A stretch of DNA of 64,000 bases from Methylomonas sp. LW13. Its GTDB lineage: Bacteria; Pseudomonadota; Gammaproteobacteria; Methylococcales; Methylomonadaceae. The stretch covers positions 4,712,001 through 4,776,000 of the forward strand of contig NZ_CP033381.1 in NCBI RefSeq assembly GCF_016865255.1. Direction: 5' to 3'. The notes under the pieces were generated by a model, which saw only the letters and a program-made list of their open reading frames with translations, had not been told where the DNA came from and did no database searches. Each line of letters starts with the position of its first letter. Within the stretch, counting starts at the first letter, position 1. The translations under genes were made by a program, and so were the position numbers. This document shows, piece by piece, positions 1 through 8,828 of the stretch.

Positions 1-574
1 TAATCGGCAACAAGCCCTGAAACTGCTCTTTGCGATCCACCACGATTAGACTGTCTGTTGCAGTCGGCATATTACCGCGCAAGCGTAAATATCGCGTCAC
101 GACATCCAGCGTTACATCGGCGCGAATGGTTAACACATCGTCAGACATCAAGCCGCCGGCGGTATGCTCGTCATAGCTAAGCGCCTTTTCGATGCGATTG
201 CGGTTATGTACACCGATAGATTCCATCACTTGCGACAGCAAAGGCTCAGGCAATACATGCAGCAGATCGACCATACCGTCATGGCCCATGGATTCAGTCG
301 CGGCAATCAAATCTTTCCTGTCGGTAATTTTCAGCAAGCTGCTACCCACTTCGACATTTATCTCGACCAGAATTTCGCCGATCACGCTGGGCGGAATCAA
401 CGCCCACAGCTTGGCTCGCAGTTCCGGCTCCAATGACTCGAGAATATGCGCCGCTTCCGCCGGGTATAAGGAACGCACTAGGTTCCTAATCTCGATCAGA
501 GAGTCTTTTGTCAGCACTTCGATGGCGCGATCTAAAAGATGCTCGGTATTTTCAAGCTTTGCTGCTGATGTCAT
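1..574 (-). CDS. mgtE: MgtE-type magnesium transporter, N-terminal part (cut by window edge)
   Basis: The frame opens with ATG at 574 and runs off the left edge, leaving about 191 residues. The visible part is the cytosolic MgtE N domain (helical repeats such as LYPAEAAHILESLEPE and LLHVLPEPL) followed by the start of the CBS domains (SYDEHTAGGLMSDDVLTI). In this family these domains sense intracellular magnesium and gate a C-terminal five-helix Mg2+ channel in the inner membrane; that pore lies outside the window. The gene follows rapZ on the same strand with a short gap that holds a perfect palindrome. Location next to the rpoN/rapZ cluster is common in gammaproteobacteria. The ribosome binding site is weak, so the exact start is slightly uncertain. 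Confidence 0.9.
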   Translation of the reverse strand, partial: MTSAAKLENTEHLLDRAIEVLTKDSLIEIRNLVRSLYPAEAAHILESLEPELRAKLWALIPPSVIGEILVEINVEVGSSLLKITDRKDLIAATESMGHDGMVDLLHVLPEPLLSQVMESIGVHNRNRIEKALSYDEHTAGGLMSDDVLTIRADVTLDVVTRYLRLRGNMPTATDSLIVVDRKEQFQGLLPI

Positions 575-598
575 GGGTAAAAACCAAGAAATTGGGCT

Positions 599-624
599 AG
601 GGAATTGCGTTAACGCAATTCCCT
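599..624. terminator. Perfect 26-bp palindrome at the rapZ stop codon
   Basis: Two 13-base arms (agggaattgcgtt / aacgcaattccct) meet without a loop and contain the rapZ stop codon at 610-612. A hairpin here could stop or slow transcription between rapZ and mgtE, or protect the 3' end of the message. There is no clear U-tract directly after it on the minus strand, so a classical intrinsic terminator is not certain. A protein-binding site is the other reading. Confidence 0.45.
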
Positions 625-1467
625 ATGCCTGACGATAACGTTAGGAGTAATAGTTTGAAAGTGCTTACTCAATGCCTCGACCAGATAAACCGAACGATGT
701 TGCCCGCCGGTACAACCGATCGCTATGGTTAAATAACTGCGATTATCCGATTCGAAGCGCGGCGCCCAGCGACCGATGAAATAACCTATATCATGCAGAA
801 ACTCTTTGACGATCACTTCGTTCTGCAAAAAATCGATGACCTCGGCGTGTTTACCGGTCAATCCTCGCAGTTCCGGCGCCCAATAGGGATTGGGCAAACT
901 GCGGGCATCGAACACGAAGTCGGCATCCAACGGGATACCGTATTTAAAACCGAAAGACTGAAACAAAATCGACAAAGAACTTTTGCCTTTTTCGCCCAAA
1001 CGGTTTTTCAGCAAATCCCGTAACTGATGATAGTGGGTGAAACTGGTATCTATAAGTATATCGGCACGAGCTGCCAGGGGTCGCAGCATTTCCCGTTCGA
1101 TTTCCAAAGCCTCGCGCAGCGGCCTACTTTCGGTGGTCAACGGATGGCGGCGGCGCGTTTCACTGTAGCGCTTCAGAATGATGTTCTCATCCGCTTCCAT
1201 GAAAACCAGTTCGCAATCAATACCTTTGCTGCGAATAAAAGTCAGGCTATCCGGGAAATCGGCTAACTTCTGGTTACGGTTTCTGGCATCGATACCGATA
1301 GCGGTTTTACTATAGGTCGCCGGGTCTTTCAGCATCACATGATCGACAAAATCCTCAAGCAAGGTTACGGGAAGATTGTCGATACAGTAATAGCCGCAAT
1401 CTTCCAACGTATCCAGGGCAATACTCTTACCCGATCCCGATAAGCCGCTAACAATGACTAGTTTCAT
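610..1467 (-). CDS. rapZ: RapZ, RNase adapter / nucleotide-binding protein
   Basis: This 285-residue protein matches the RapZ (YvcJ) family in length (E. coli 284). It has the N-terminal Walker A motif GLSGSGKS near residue 8, a middle motif IGIDARN, and the C-terminal core with IGCTGGQHRSVY. RapZ binds the small RNA GlmZ and, in enterobacteria, hands it to RNase E to tune glucosamine-6-phosphate synthase, linking it to the supply of amino sugars for peptidoglycan and LPS. An in-frame ATG seven codons upstream would add MLCIGLD, but the start at 1467 gives the family's usual MKLVIVSGLSGSGKS opening. The ptsN gene that usually sits between hpf and rapZ is missing: only 56 bases separate them. 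Confidence 0.95.
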   Translation of the reverse strand: MKLVIVSGLSGSGKSIALDTLEDCGYYCIDNLPVTLLEDFVDHVMLKDPATYSKTAIGIDARNRNQKLADFPDSLTFIRSKGIDCELVFMEADENIILKRYSETRRRHPLTTESRPLREALEIEREMLRPLAARADILIDTSFTHYHQLRDLLKNRLGEKGKSSLSILFQSFGFKYGIPLDADFVFDARSLPNPYWAPELRGLTGKHAEVIDFLQNEVIVKEFLHDIGYFIGRWAPRFESDNRSYLTIAIGCTGGQHRSVYLVEALSKHFQTITPNVIVRHRELR

Positions 1468-1523
1468 ATCCAAACCGATACAGAGCAAATTACCTCATCC
1501 ACTCTGTACCGCTCGACCTCAAC

Positions 1524-1814
1524 TTAACGATGGTTCTGATTTTTTTCTTTATGTTTGACGATTTGTCTATCGAGTTTGTCGACCATATTGTCGATAGCCG
1601 CGTACATATCTTCTTGTACATCTTCGGCATACAGTTTGGCGCCGCTGATTTGCACGGCTGCTTCGGCTTTTTGCTCAAGCTTCTCAACGGTCAAAATGAC
1701 GTGAACATCAACGACATTGTCGAAATGACGTTTGATTTTGCTAATTTTTTCATCCACGTAGGCTTTTAATGCTTCGGTGACTTCTACGTGATGACCTGTG
1801 ATACTGACTTGCAT
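1524..1814 (-). CDS. hpf: Short-form ribosome hibernation promoting factor
   Basis: A 96-residue protein beginning MQVSITGHHVEVTEALKAYV, the S30AE/sigma-54 modulation family. The length fits the short HPF type, which works with RMF to form inactive 100S ribosome dimers in stationary phase. The beta-alpha-beta-beta-beta-alpha fold is suggested by KISKIKRHF followed by VDVHVILTVEKLEQKAE. It lies between rpoN and rapZ, its usual position, and its start is preceded by an aggagt ribosome binding site (on the minus strand). Its tail is rich in Lys/Asn/Glu (HKEKNQNHR). Confidence 0.93.
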   Translation of the reverse strand: MQVSITGHHVEVTEALKAYVDEKISKIKRHFDNVVDVHVILTVEKLEQKAEAAVQISGAKLYAEDVQEDMYAAIDNMVDKLDRQIVKHKEKNQNHR

Positions 1815-1853
1815 GGAATACTCCTGTTTTTAAAAATTATTCTTCCAGATTGA

Positions 1854-3290
1854 TCAAATGTGCCTTTTCCGCTGGCTGGTTGAAGGAATGGACATCGCTT
1901 CCCGATATTTGGCAATGGTGCGGCGCGCGACATTAATGCCCTTCTCATTCAATAAGTCCGATATTTTACTATCGCTCAATGGCTTGGCCGGGTTTTCACT
2001 GCCGACCAACTCTTTTATCAGCGCCCGAATCGCGGTCGCCGAACACTCTCCCCCGCCATCGGTACTGACATGGCTGGAGAAAAAATATTTAAACTCGATC
2101 ACACCGTGCGGGGTGTGCATGTATTTTTGCGTGGTGACCCGAGAGATCGTCGATTCGTGCAATTCCAATTCCTCGGCAATATCGCGCAAGACCATCGGCT
2201 TCATCGCAATCGCGCCGTGCTCGAAAAAATCGCCTTGTTTTTCGACAATGCTTCTCGCCACGCGCAACAAGGTGTCGTTACGACTATGCAGGCTTTTAAT
2301 AAACCAGCGCGCTTCCTGCAGATGGTTTTTCATGCTGACATTGTCATGGCTATTGTCGGCACGTTTGATCATCCCGGAATAAAAAGGATTGACGCGCAAT
2401 TTGGGCGCTATCTCCGGGTTCAGATTAACCTGCCACTGCCCATTCACTTTGGCAACAAACACATCCGGCACCACATACTCGACATCCGAATCCTGCAAGC
2501 GCGCACCGGGTTTTGGGTCCAGGGTTCTGATTAGCGCCAGCACCCCCTTTAATACATCCTCGGTCATCCCTATCCGCTTCATCAAGCGCGCTTGATCGCA
2601 ACTGGCCAATAAATCCAAATGCCTGTGCACAAACTCCAAAGCTTCCGACCGATAAGGCGTCGTAGCCGGTAACTGTTGCAGTTGCAAACCCAGGCAGTCA
2701 GCCAAATCCAACGCTGCCACACCAACGGGATCAAAGTTTTGCACCCTATGCAACACGGCCAGGACTTCATCCATTTCCAAGCCTTCCAGTTGATCCTGGA
2801 GTCCCTGAAAAATATCCGCCAATTCGCTGGTCACATAACCGTCATCGTTAATCGCGTCGATGATAGCGGTAGCTATCGCATAATCGCGGTCAGAAATCGG
2901 AATCAGCTCCAGCTGCCAAACCAGATGGTCGCGTAAAGACTCGGATTTGCCGCGAAAGGCCTCGAATTCCGGACTATCGCCCTCATCGCCACCGCTGGGC
3001 AAAGAGCTTTCGTAGACATCGTCCCAACTGACATCGACCGGCAATTCGTCCGGCATATCGGTTTGCGAGCCTTCGCTGGTTTGCTGATCGGTGTTTTCGA
3101 GTTTTTTATCGCGAAACTCCAGATTAGGCAGCTCCTCTTCGTCGATCTCCAACATCATGTTGGATTCCAAGGCTTGCTGAATTTCCTGTTGTAAGTCCAA
3201 AGTCGACATTTGCAACAGCTTAATAGCCTGTTGCAATTGCGGCGTCATGGTCAGACTCTGACCGATACGGAGTTGTAGAGATTGCTTCAT
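1854..3290 (-). CDS. rpoN: RNA polymerase sigma-54 factor
   Basis: A 478-residue sigma-54. Region I begins MKQSLQLRIGQSLTMTPQLQ and is Gln/Leu rich. An acidic region II follows (roughly residues 50-110). The core-binding domain comes next, and the C-terminal RpoN box reads VARRTIAKYREAMSIPST near the end, the signature that contacts the -24 element. The 3290 start is chosen because it gives the canonical N terminus; the longer frame runs into lptB. It lies 13 bases downstream of lptB, so the two are probably co-transcribed. A sigma-54-dependent activator of the FisR kind occurs in this window at 34723-36078. Confidence 0.97.
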   Translation of the reverse strand: MKQSLQLRIGQSLTMTPQLQQAIKLLQMSTLDLQQEIQQALESNMMLEIDEEELPNLEFRDKKLENTDQQTSEGSQTDMPDELPVDVSWDDVYESSLPSGGDEGDSPEFEAFRGKSESLRDHLVWQLELIPISDRDYAIATAIIDAINDDGYVTSELADIFQGLQDQLEGLEMDEVLAVLHRVQNFDPVGVAALDLADCLGLQLQQLPATTPYRSEALEFVHRHLDLLASCDQARLMKRIGMTEDVLKGVLALIRTLDPKPGARLQDSDVEYVVPDVFVAKVNGQWQVNLNPEIAPKLRVNPFYSGMIKRADNSHDNVSMKNHLQEARWFIKSLHSRNDTLLRVARSIVEKQGDFFEHGAIAMKPMVLRDIAEELELHESTISRVTTQKYMHTPHGVIEFKYFFSSHVSTDGGGECSATAIRALIKELVGSENPAKPLSDSKISDLLNEKGINVARRTIAKYREAMSIPSTSQRKRHI

Positions 3291-3303
3291 GACTATTCGA
3301 ATT

Positions 3304-4029
3304 TCATAAACTAAATTTCTCGCCCAGATACACTCTACGCACCTCTTCGTTATCCACCAACTGGCGCGACTGGCCTTCGGCGATAACCTTCCCATTGTTC
3401 AAAATATAAGCGCGATCGCAAATCTCCAAAGTCTCCCGCACTTTGTGCTCGGTAATCAAAATCCCGATACCGCGATGCTTCAAGTGCGCAATGATTTTTT
3501 GCAACTCCAGCACCGAAATAGGATCGACGCCGGCAAACGGTTCGTCGAGCAGAATAAATTGCGGCTCACTGGCCAAAGCTCGCGCAATTTCCACCCTGCG
3601 CCGTTCGCCACCTGACAAACCAAGCGCCACCTGATTACGTAAGTGGTTGATATTAAACTCTGTCAATAACTCATCGATCAACAACTCGATTTGCCCATCG
3701 GTCAAATCGGCCCGAATCTGCAATACCGCGCGTAAATTATCGGCCACACTCAATTTACGAAAGACCGAAGCCTCTTGCGCTAGATAACCGATTCCCAAGC
3801 GCGCGCGCCGGTGCATCGGATGATGCGTGATGCGCTGCTCGTCAAAAAAAATCTCGCCGCTATCGGCTTTGACCAAGCCCACCATCATGTAAAAGCTGGT
3901 GGTTTTCCCGGCTCCGTTCGGGCCCAACAAACCTACGACTTCCCCGGTGTCCACCCTCAGGCTGACCCCATCGACCACATTTCGATTGTTGTAGCGTTTA
4001 AACAGCTGTTCCGCAACCAATCGCGCCAT
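3304..4029 (-). CDS. lptB: LPS export ABC transporter ATPase LptB
   Basis: A 241-residue ABC ATPase with Walker A GPNGAGKTTSFYMMVG, signature LSGGERRRVEIARAL and Walker B FILLDEPFAGVDP. These match LptB, the motor of the LptB2FG complex that extracts LPS from the inner membrane and pushes it along the LptC-LptA bridge to LptDE. Its start codon overlaps the lptA stop by one base, which suggests translational coupling. The order kdsC-lptC-lptA-lptB-rpoN is the conserved gammaproteobacterial one. The lptFG genes are not in the window. Confidence 0.97.
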   Translation of the reverse strand: MARLVAEQLFKRYNNRNVVDGVSLRVDTGEVVGLLGPNGAGKTTSFYMMVGLVKADSGEIFFDEQRITHHPMHRRARLGIGYLAQEASVFRKLSVADNLRAVLQIRADLTDGQIELLIDELLTEFNINHLRNQVALGLSGGERRRVEIARALASEPQFILLDEPFAGVDPISVLELQKIIAHLKHRGIGILITEHKVRETLEICDRAYILNNGKVIAEGQSRQLVDNEEVRRVYLGEKFSL

Positions 4030-4529
4030 TATTGCGCCTGCTTAGGCTTGGGTTTAATCACCGAGTGCACGCGCTTGCCGTCGGATTGCGCTTCACCCGC
4101 CTTCAGCAAGGAGTTCTTGGTATCGTACTCGATATACTCACTGGATTGTTTAGCATCGCCCTGCCAGACCGAGGCATTTTTCATAAATTTCAGCAAATTC
4201 TGGTCGGGGTAAAATTCGTTGATCAAGCCCTCCCCGTGCATTTCTTCCTTGCCCACCGCCGGCAACTGCTTGAATCGCGACGGTTTACCGGTAGCAATCA
4301 ATTTGATAATCGCACCATCTTTCAGATAAACCACCAATTTATCGCCATCGATTCTGATCGTTCCCTGCGTAGCGACCACATTGCCGGTATAGGTGCTGAT
4401 TTGCGCCTTTTCGTCGTAAACCGCATTATCCGAGTCGATATAGATGGGTTGTTCGGAATCCGACTCCAGACCAAACGCCATCCGCGCCGAGAATATCAGG
4501 CCTACACCGACCATTTTACTTAATTTCAT
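4029..4529 (-). CDS. lptA: Periplasmic LPS transport protein LptA
   Basis: A 166-residue OstA/LptA-domain protein with an N-terminal hydrophobic signal (MKLSKMVGVGLIFSARMAFG). Its beta-jellyroll pattern includes DSDNAVYDEKAQISTYTGNV and IRIDGDKLVVYLKDG. LptA polymers form the periplasmic bridge that carries LPS from LptC to LptD. The C terminus is extended with a basic tail (HSVIKPKPKQAQ). The gene overlaps the end of lptC by 14 bases and lptB by one base. Function is assigned from family and context. Confidence 0.93.
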   Translation of the reverse strand: MKLSKMVGVGLIFSARMAFGLESDSEQPIYIDSDNAVYDEKAQISTYTGNVVATQGTIRIDGDKLVVYLKDGAIIKLIATGKPSRFKQLPAVGKEEMHGEGLINEFYPDQNLLKFMKNASVWQGDAKQSSEYIEYDTKNSLLKAGEAQSDGKRVHSVIKPKPKQAQ

Positions 4530-5082
4530 AGCGACCTTTCACTTTGGACAACAATTTCAGGTGAATCGGACTAACAAAAGTCGCTTCCATTCCTACTCCC
4601 GCCGTTTTGTTGGGTGGGCTGATGATCTCCGTCCACGCCTGTGTCTCCGCATAATGGCTGGCGAGTTTTACTCGCAGATCCGATGTATTGATGGTCAGCG
4701 CCGAATTGGTTTTCGAGGCCTCCCGATTGATATAAGCACTACCGTTAAGTTGCAAATTATCGCCGTCCGCAGCCATCACGCCGCTGTCGGCCTTGATTAG
4801 CCAAGGCATCTGGTTGGGGTTATACAAAGTCATTACCGGCTTTTCCAGATGCGTACTGCCGTCGGCTTTAAAGTGCTGCATTTTTTCCGCGGCCAATTCG
4901 CTTTTCGGCACACCGTCGATATTCATTTCCTTTTTGAAATAACCCAAGCTAAAAAAATCCGGGCTATTTTCGACAATTTTCATTTCGGCGTCACGCTGTT
5001 CATTCAGCTGAACCAGCCACCATGACAACAATGCTGCCAAGCCGACATAAATAAAAATCTGTAGATTTTTCAGTACGGTCAT
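4516..5082 (-). CDS. lptC: LPS export protein LptC
   Basis: A 188-residue protein with one N-terminal membrane helix (IFIYVGLAALLSWWLVQL) and a periplasmic LptC/OstA-like domain, including the usual PDFFSLGYFKKEMNIDG stretch. LptC anchors the LptA bridge to the LptB2FG transporter. It overlaps kdsC by four bases and lptA by 14. Sequence conservation of LptC is low in general, so the identification rests on topology, size and operon position, which all agree. Confidence 0.92.
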   Translation of the reverse strand: MTVLKNLQIFIYVGLAALLSWWLVQLNEQRDAEMKIVENSPDFFSLGYFKKEMNIDGVPKSELAAEKMQHFKADGSTHLEKPVMTLYNPNQMPWLIKADSGVMAADGDNLQLNGSAYINREASKTNSALTINTSDLRVKLASHYAETQAWTEIISPPNKTAGVGMEATFVSPIHLKLLSKVKGRYEIK

Positions 5083-5615
5083 AAATAGGTTTGCAGCACG
5101 CTGTCAAAGTTACCTTGGACTTGCATGATTAAATCGCATACTTCCCGAACCGCGCCTAAACCACCAGCCGTCTGTGTTTGCCAATGAGCATAATTCTTTA
5201 GCACGAAATTGGCATCTTGCACTGCCACCGCAAAACCCACTTGACGCATCACCGGCAAATCCAGAATGTCATCGCCGATATACGCCACTTGTTCCGGCGT
5301 TAGGACCAGACGCTGCAAAATTTCCGCGAACGCAGCCCGCTTGTTCTCGTGACCTTGGTAGACAAGCTCAACTCCAAGACTCTGCATACGCAGCGCGACC
5401 GAATTGGATTTGCGCCCGGAAATCACCGCTACTTCCACTCCGGTCTGACGCAACAATTTAATGCCATGCCCGTCGCGCGCGTGAAAACATTTGTATTCTT
5501 TGCCGTTATCGTCGAAAAATAAACGGCCGTCGGTCAGCACGCCATCCACATCCAGAATCAACAGCTTTAGCCGCTTAACAGCACTCAGTAATTGGGGGCT
5601 TAAATCGAACATCAC
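5079..5615 (-). CDS. kdsC: 3-deoxy-D-manno-octulosonate 8-phosphate phosphatase
   Basis: A 178-residue HAD phosphatase. The catalytic motif I is LDVDGVLTDG (nucleophile Asp and general acid Asp), motif II is VISGRKS, and motif IV is YIGDDILDLPVM. There is no cap domain, as in the tetrameric KdsC subclass. It hydrolyses KDO-8-phosphate to KDO for the LPS inner core. It lies nine bases downstream of kdsD, giving two consecutive KDO pathway steps in one operon with LPS export genes. The start may be either of two adjacent ATGs (MMFDL). Confidence 0.95.
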   Translation of the reverse strand: MMFDLSPQLLSAVKRLKLLILDVDGVLTDGRLFFDDNGKEYKCFHARDGHGIKLLRQTGVEVAVISGRKSNSVALRMQSLGVELVYQGHENKRAAFAEILQRLVLTPEQVAYIGDDILDLPVMRQVGFAVAVQDANFVLKNYAHWQTQTAGGLGAVREVCDLIMQVQGNFDSVLQTYL

Positions 5616-5624
5616 TCGTCACTC

Positions 5625-6614
5625 TCAGACTATGCCTGCCCGCAGCAAATCGTGCATATTCAACGCGCCCAACAATTTTTGTTGGCTGTCGACGACCAGC
5701 AGGGCATTGATTTTTTTACTTTCCATGATTTGCATGGCTTCCGCCGCCAACATATCCACATCGATCACTTTACAAGGCCCCGTCATGACTTCGGCGATAC
5801 GTGTCGCATGCACATCCAGATTTTTTTCCAACATGCGCCGCAAATCACCGTCGGTAAATATCCCGGCGACCCGGCCTTCGCCATCGACCACTGCGGTCAT
5901 GCCCAGCTTCTTGCCGGTCATTTCCAACAAGGCATCGCTCACTAAAACGCTATCCGTCACCACCGGCACTTCACTGCCGCGGTGCATAATGTCGTTAACC
6001 TGTAACAACAAGCGTTTGCCCAAGCTACCGCCTGGATGCGACAAAGCGAAGTCGTCGCGGGTAAAACCCTTGGTTTCCAATAGCGACACGGCTAACGCAT
6101 CGCCCATGACCAATGCCGCCGTAGTGCTGGCAGTCGGCGCCAAACCCAACGGGCAAGCCTCATGCTCGACAGCTACATTGATGTGCACACTAGCAAACCT
6201 GGCCAAGGCCGATTCGGGATTACCCGTCAACGCAATCAACGGCACGCCGAGTCGCTTAATAATAGGCAATATCGTCAGGATTTCTTCGGTTTCGCCGGAA
6301 TTGGACAATGCCAGCACCACGTCCTGCCGGGTAATCATGCCAAGATCACCGTGACTGGCTTCTCCGGGGTGCACAAAGAAAGCCGGGGTGCCGGTGCTAG
6401 CTAGCGTCGCGGCAATTTTACCGGCAATATGCCCGGACTTACCCATGCCGGTGACAACCACACGGCCTTTGCAAGCCAGCAGCAACCGGCAGGCGCTGAC
6501 AAATTGTTCATCGATGCGTGCAGCCAAGCCGGCAACCGCCTGCATTTCGGTCTGAATCACCGCCAACGCCAACGCCTGTATGTCTTGATCACAACCCACG
6601 GAAATTAACTCCAC
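5625..6614 (-). CDS. kdsD: D-arabinose 5-phosphate isomerase
   Basis: The protein has a SIS domain (VVTGMGKSGHIAGKIAATLA, then HPGEASHGDLGMI and SNSGETEEIL) followed by two CBS domains, the KdsD layout. It converts ribulose 5-phosphate to arabinose 5-phosphate, the first step towards KDO. The start is uncertain. A GTG at 6614 gives 329 residues, close to the E. coli enzyme (328). A further GTG at 6665 would add 17 residues. The region between here and mlaF is a divergent promoter region of about 130 bases. Confidence 0.92.
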   Translation of the reverse strand: MELISVGCDQDIQALALAVIQTEMQAVAGLAARIDEQFVSACRLLLACKGRVVVTGMGKSGHIAGKIAATLASTGTPAFFVHPGEASHGDLGMITRQDVVLALSNSGETEEILTILPIIKRLGVPLIALTGNPESALARFASVHINVAVEHEACPLGLAPTASTTAALVMGDALAVSLLETKGFTRDDFALSHPGGSLGKRLLLQVNDIMHRGSEVPVVTDSVLVSDALLEMTGKKLGMTAVVDGEGRVAGIFTDGDLRRMLEKNLDVHATRIAEVMTGPCKVIDVDMLAAEAMQIMESKKINALLVVDSQQKLLGALNMHDLLRAGIV

Positions 6615-6743
6615 GCACCCAAACAAAAAGGAACCATTATTGCATGTTATTAACCGACTTTTCACCCCAAGTCATTGACTTATTCTCGGCCAGTCATAGA
6701 AAATAGCCTGTTCCCAATCCAAAAACTCTTTTGATTCCGGTAA

Positions 6744-7562
6744 ATGGCCAATAGCGCAAGTCCTGAAGACAATATCGTTTCGATTAGCAACTTGAGCTTT
6801 TCCAGAGGCCCCAGGAAAATTTTCGACGCTGTCAGCCTGGAGATTCAGCGCGGCAAAGTCACGGCCATCATGGGCCCCAGCGGCACCGGCAAAACCACGC
6901 TTTTGAAATTGATCGGCGGCCAGTTGGCCCCGGATCGCGGCCAAATCCACGTGGACGGGCAAAATGTTCACCGCCTGAAACCTCGGGAACTCTACGAATT
7001 GCGCAAACGCATGGGCATGTTGTTTCAAAGCGGCGCGCTGCTCACGGATATGAGCGTCTATGACAATGTGGCGTTTCCGATGCGCGAACATACCCACTTG
7101 CCGGAATCGATGATTCGCACCTTGGTATTGATGAAACTGCACGCCGTCGGTTTGCGCGGTGCCCGCCATTTGATGCCCAACGAGTTGTCCGGCGGCATGG
7201 CTCGACGGGTAGCTTTAGCACGTGCCATCGCCCTCGATCCGCTAATGATCATGTACGACGAACCGTTTACCGGCCAAGACCCCATTTCCAAGGGCGCGCT
7301 GGTACACTTGATCAAGGCGCTGAACACCACTCTAGGCCTGACCAGCATCATCGTTTCGCACGACGTACAAGAAACTGCCGCCATCGCCGATTACATCTAT
7401 GTCTTGTCGGGAGGCAAAATCATCGGCCAAGGCACCCCGCAAGAATTACAACAATCCGATTCGGAGTGGGTGCAACAGTTTATGCACGGTGATGCCGACG
7501 GCCCTGTACACTTTCACTATTCGGCGCCTGATTACCTAGACGATCTGCTGGCGAGCAAATAA
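6744..7562 (+). CDS. mlaF: Phospholipid transport ABC ATPase MlaF
   Basis: A 272-residue ABC ATPase with Walker [17 protein letters not shown], signature [15 protein letters not shown] and Walker [14 protein letters not shown]. These match MlaF, the ATPase of the MlaFEDB inner-membrane complex that keeps outer-membrane lipid asymmetry. The C-terminal extension (about residues 245-272) resembles the MlaF tail that docks onto the STAS protein MlaB. It is the first gene of mlaF-mlaE-mlaD-mlaB, read away from kdsD. Confidence 0.96.
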   Translation: MANSASPEDNIVSISNLSFSRGPRKIFDAVSLEIQRGKVTAIMGPSGTGKTTLLKLIGGQLAPDRGQIHVDGQNVHRLKPRELYELRKRMGMLFQSGALLTDMSVYDNVAFPMREHTHLPESMIRTLVLMKLHAVGLRGARHLMPNELSGGMARRVALARAIALDPLMIMYDEPFTGQDPISKGALVHLIKALNTTLGLTSIIVSHDVQETAAIADYIYVLSGGKIIGQGTPQELQQSDSEWVQQFMHGDADGPVHFHYSAPDYLDDLLASK

Positions 7563-7579
7563 CCACCTTGTATTCAACC

Positions 7580-8362
7580 ATGTTTCAATTTCTGCAAAAT
7601 CTGGGAAAAGCCACGCGCAGCAGCTTTGCCAAGCTCGGCCGCGCTTCGTTTTTTCTGAGCCACACGCTGACCGGCATCAGCGACGTGCTGCCACGCCCCA
7701 ACCTACTGATCAAGCAGGTCTATTCGGTAGGCGTTTTGTCGTTTCTAATCATCACCATCTCCGGCCTGTTCGTCGGCATGGTTTTAGGTTTACAAGGTTT
7801 TAATATTCTGTCCGACTTCGGCGCAGAGGAATCGCTGGGCGTGATGGTGGCCGCCTCCTTGGTACGCGAATTAGGCCCTGTAGTGTCGGCACTATTGTTT
7901 GCCGGCCGGGCAGGCTCGGCATTGACCGCCGAAATCGGCTTGATGAAGGCCACCGAACAATTGTCAGGCATGGAAATGATGGCCGTTGACCCGATCAAAC
8001 GCATCATTTCGCCACGTTTTTTGGCAGGCTTTCTGTCCATGCCCTTGCTTGCCGCCTTGTTTAGCGCCATTGGCATCATGGGCGGCCACCTGGTCGGCGT
8101 GGGCATGCTCGGCGTTGATGACGGCGCGTTTTGGGCGCAGATGCAGGCTAGTATCGATTTTCAAGAAGATATTGTTAATGGCGTAATCAAGAGCGTGGTG
8201 TTCGGCTTCGTAGTGTCCTGGATTGCCTTGTTCGAAGGCTACGATGCGATCCCCACTTCAGAAGGCGTCAGCCGCGCCACCACCCGCACCGTGGTCAATT
8301 CGGCCTTCTCGGTACTGGCACTCGATTTCATTTTAACCGCACTCATGTTTGGAGACATTTAA
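7580..8362 (+). CDS. mlaE: Phospholipid transport permease MlaE
   Basis: A 260-residue permease, the same length as E. coli MlaE. It contains the MlaE signature region ([20 protein letters not shown], then [26 protein letters not shown]). Several hydrophobic segments are visible from about residue 50 onwards. The ATG at 7580 is preferred to a TTG four codons upstream. It lies 17 bases after mlaF and just before mlaD. Identification is firm from sequence and operon. Confidence 0.96.
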   Translation: MFQFLQNLGKATRSSFAKLGRASFFLSHTLTGISDVLPRPNLLIKQVYSVGVLSFLIITISGLFVGMVLGLQGFNILSDFGAEESLGVMVAASLVRELGPVVSALLFAGRAGSALTAEIGLMKATEQLSGMEMMAVDPIKRIISPRFLAGFLSMPLLAALFSAIGIMGGHLVGVGMLGVDDGAFWAQMQASIDFQEDIVNGVIKSVVFGFVVSWIALFEGYDAIPTSEGVSRATTRTVVNSAFSVLALDFILTALMFGDI

Positions 8363-8363
8363 C

Positions 8364-8828
8364 ATGCAGCATTCCAAAACCCAGGATACTCTGGTCGGTT
8401 TTTTTGTCGCCAGCGGCATCGCCGCCTTGTTTTACATGGCGTTGCAAGTCAGCAATCTAGGCAGCTACAGCAGCGACGACAGCTACACGGTCATCGCCCA
8501 TTTTCAAAACAGCGGCGGCCTAAAAGTCAAATCCCCGGTGTCGGTCGCCGGCGTGCGCATCGGCCGGGTATCTGCTATCCGACTGGACAAGGACAGCCAC
8601 GAATCGGTCGTGGAAATGCGCATCGAATCGCAATACAACAATCTACCCAGCGATTCCGGCGTGAGCATTTATACCGCCGGTCTGCTGGGCGAACAGTACG
8701 TCAGCCTGGACCCCGGCTCGTCGGACGAATATTTAAAGGATAAAAGTACCATCGACATCACCAGTTCCGCCATCGTGCTGGAAGAAATGATAGGCAAATT
8801 CATGTTGAACAAAGCGGAAGGCAAATAA
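8364..8828 (+). CDS. mlaD: MCE-domain lipid-binding protein MlaD
   Basis: A 154-residue protein with one N-terminal membrane helix (VGFFVASGIAALFYMALQV) and one MCE domain (SGGLKVKSPVSVAGVRIGRV; GLLGEQYVSLDPG). MlaD forms the hexameric periplasmic ring on the MlaFE core through which phospholipid passes. ATG at 8364 lies one base after the mlaE stop. Its own stop overlaps the mlaB start by one base, leaving no room for mlaC, which normally lies between the two. Confidence 0.95.
   Translation: MQHSKTQDTLVGFFVASGIAALFYMALQVSNLGSYSSDDSYTVIAHFQNSGGLKVKSPVSVAGVRIGRVSAIRLDKDSHESVVEMRIESQYNNLPSDSGVSIYTAGLLGEQYVSLDPGSSDEYLKDKSTIDITSSAIVLEEMIGKFMLNKAEGK

Noticed and set aside
3291..3395. N-terminal extension of RpoN up to 3395
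   Set aside because: It lies inside lptB and the family's conserved N terminus starts at the ATG at 3290.
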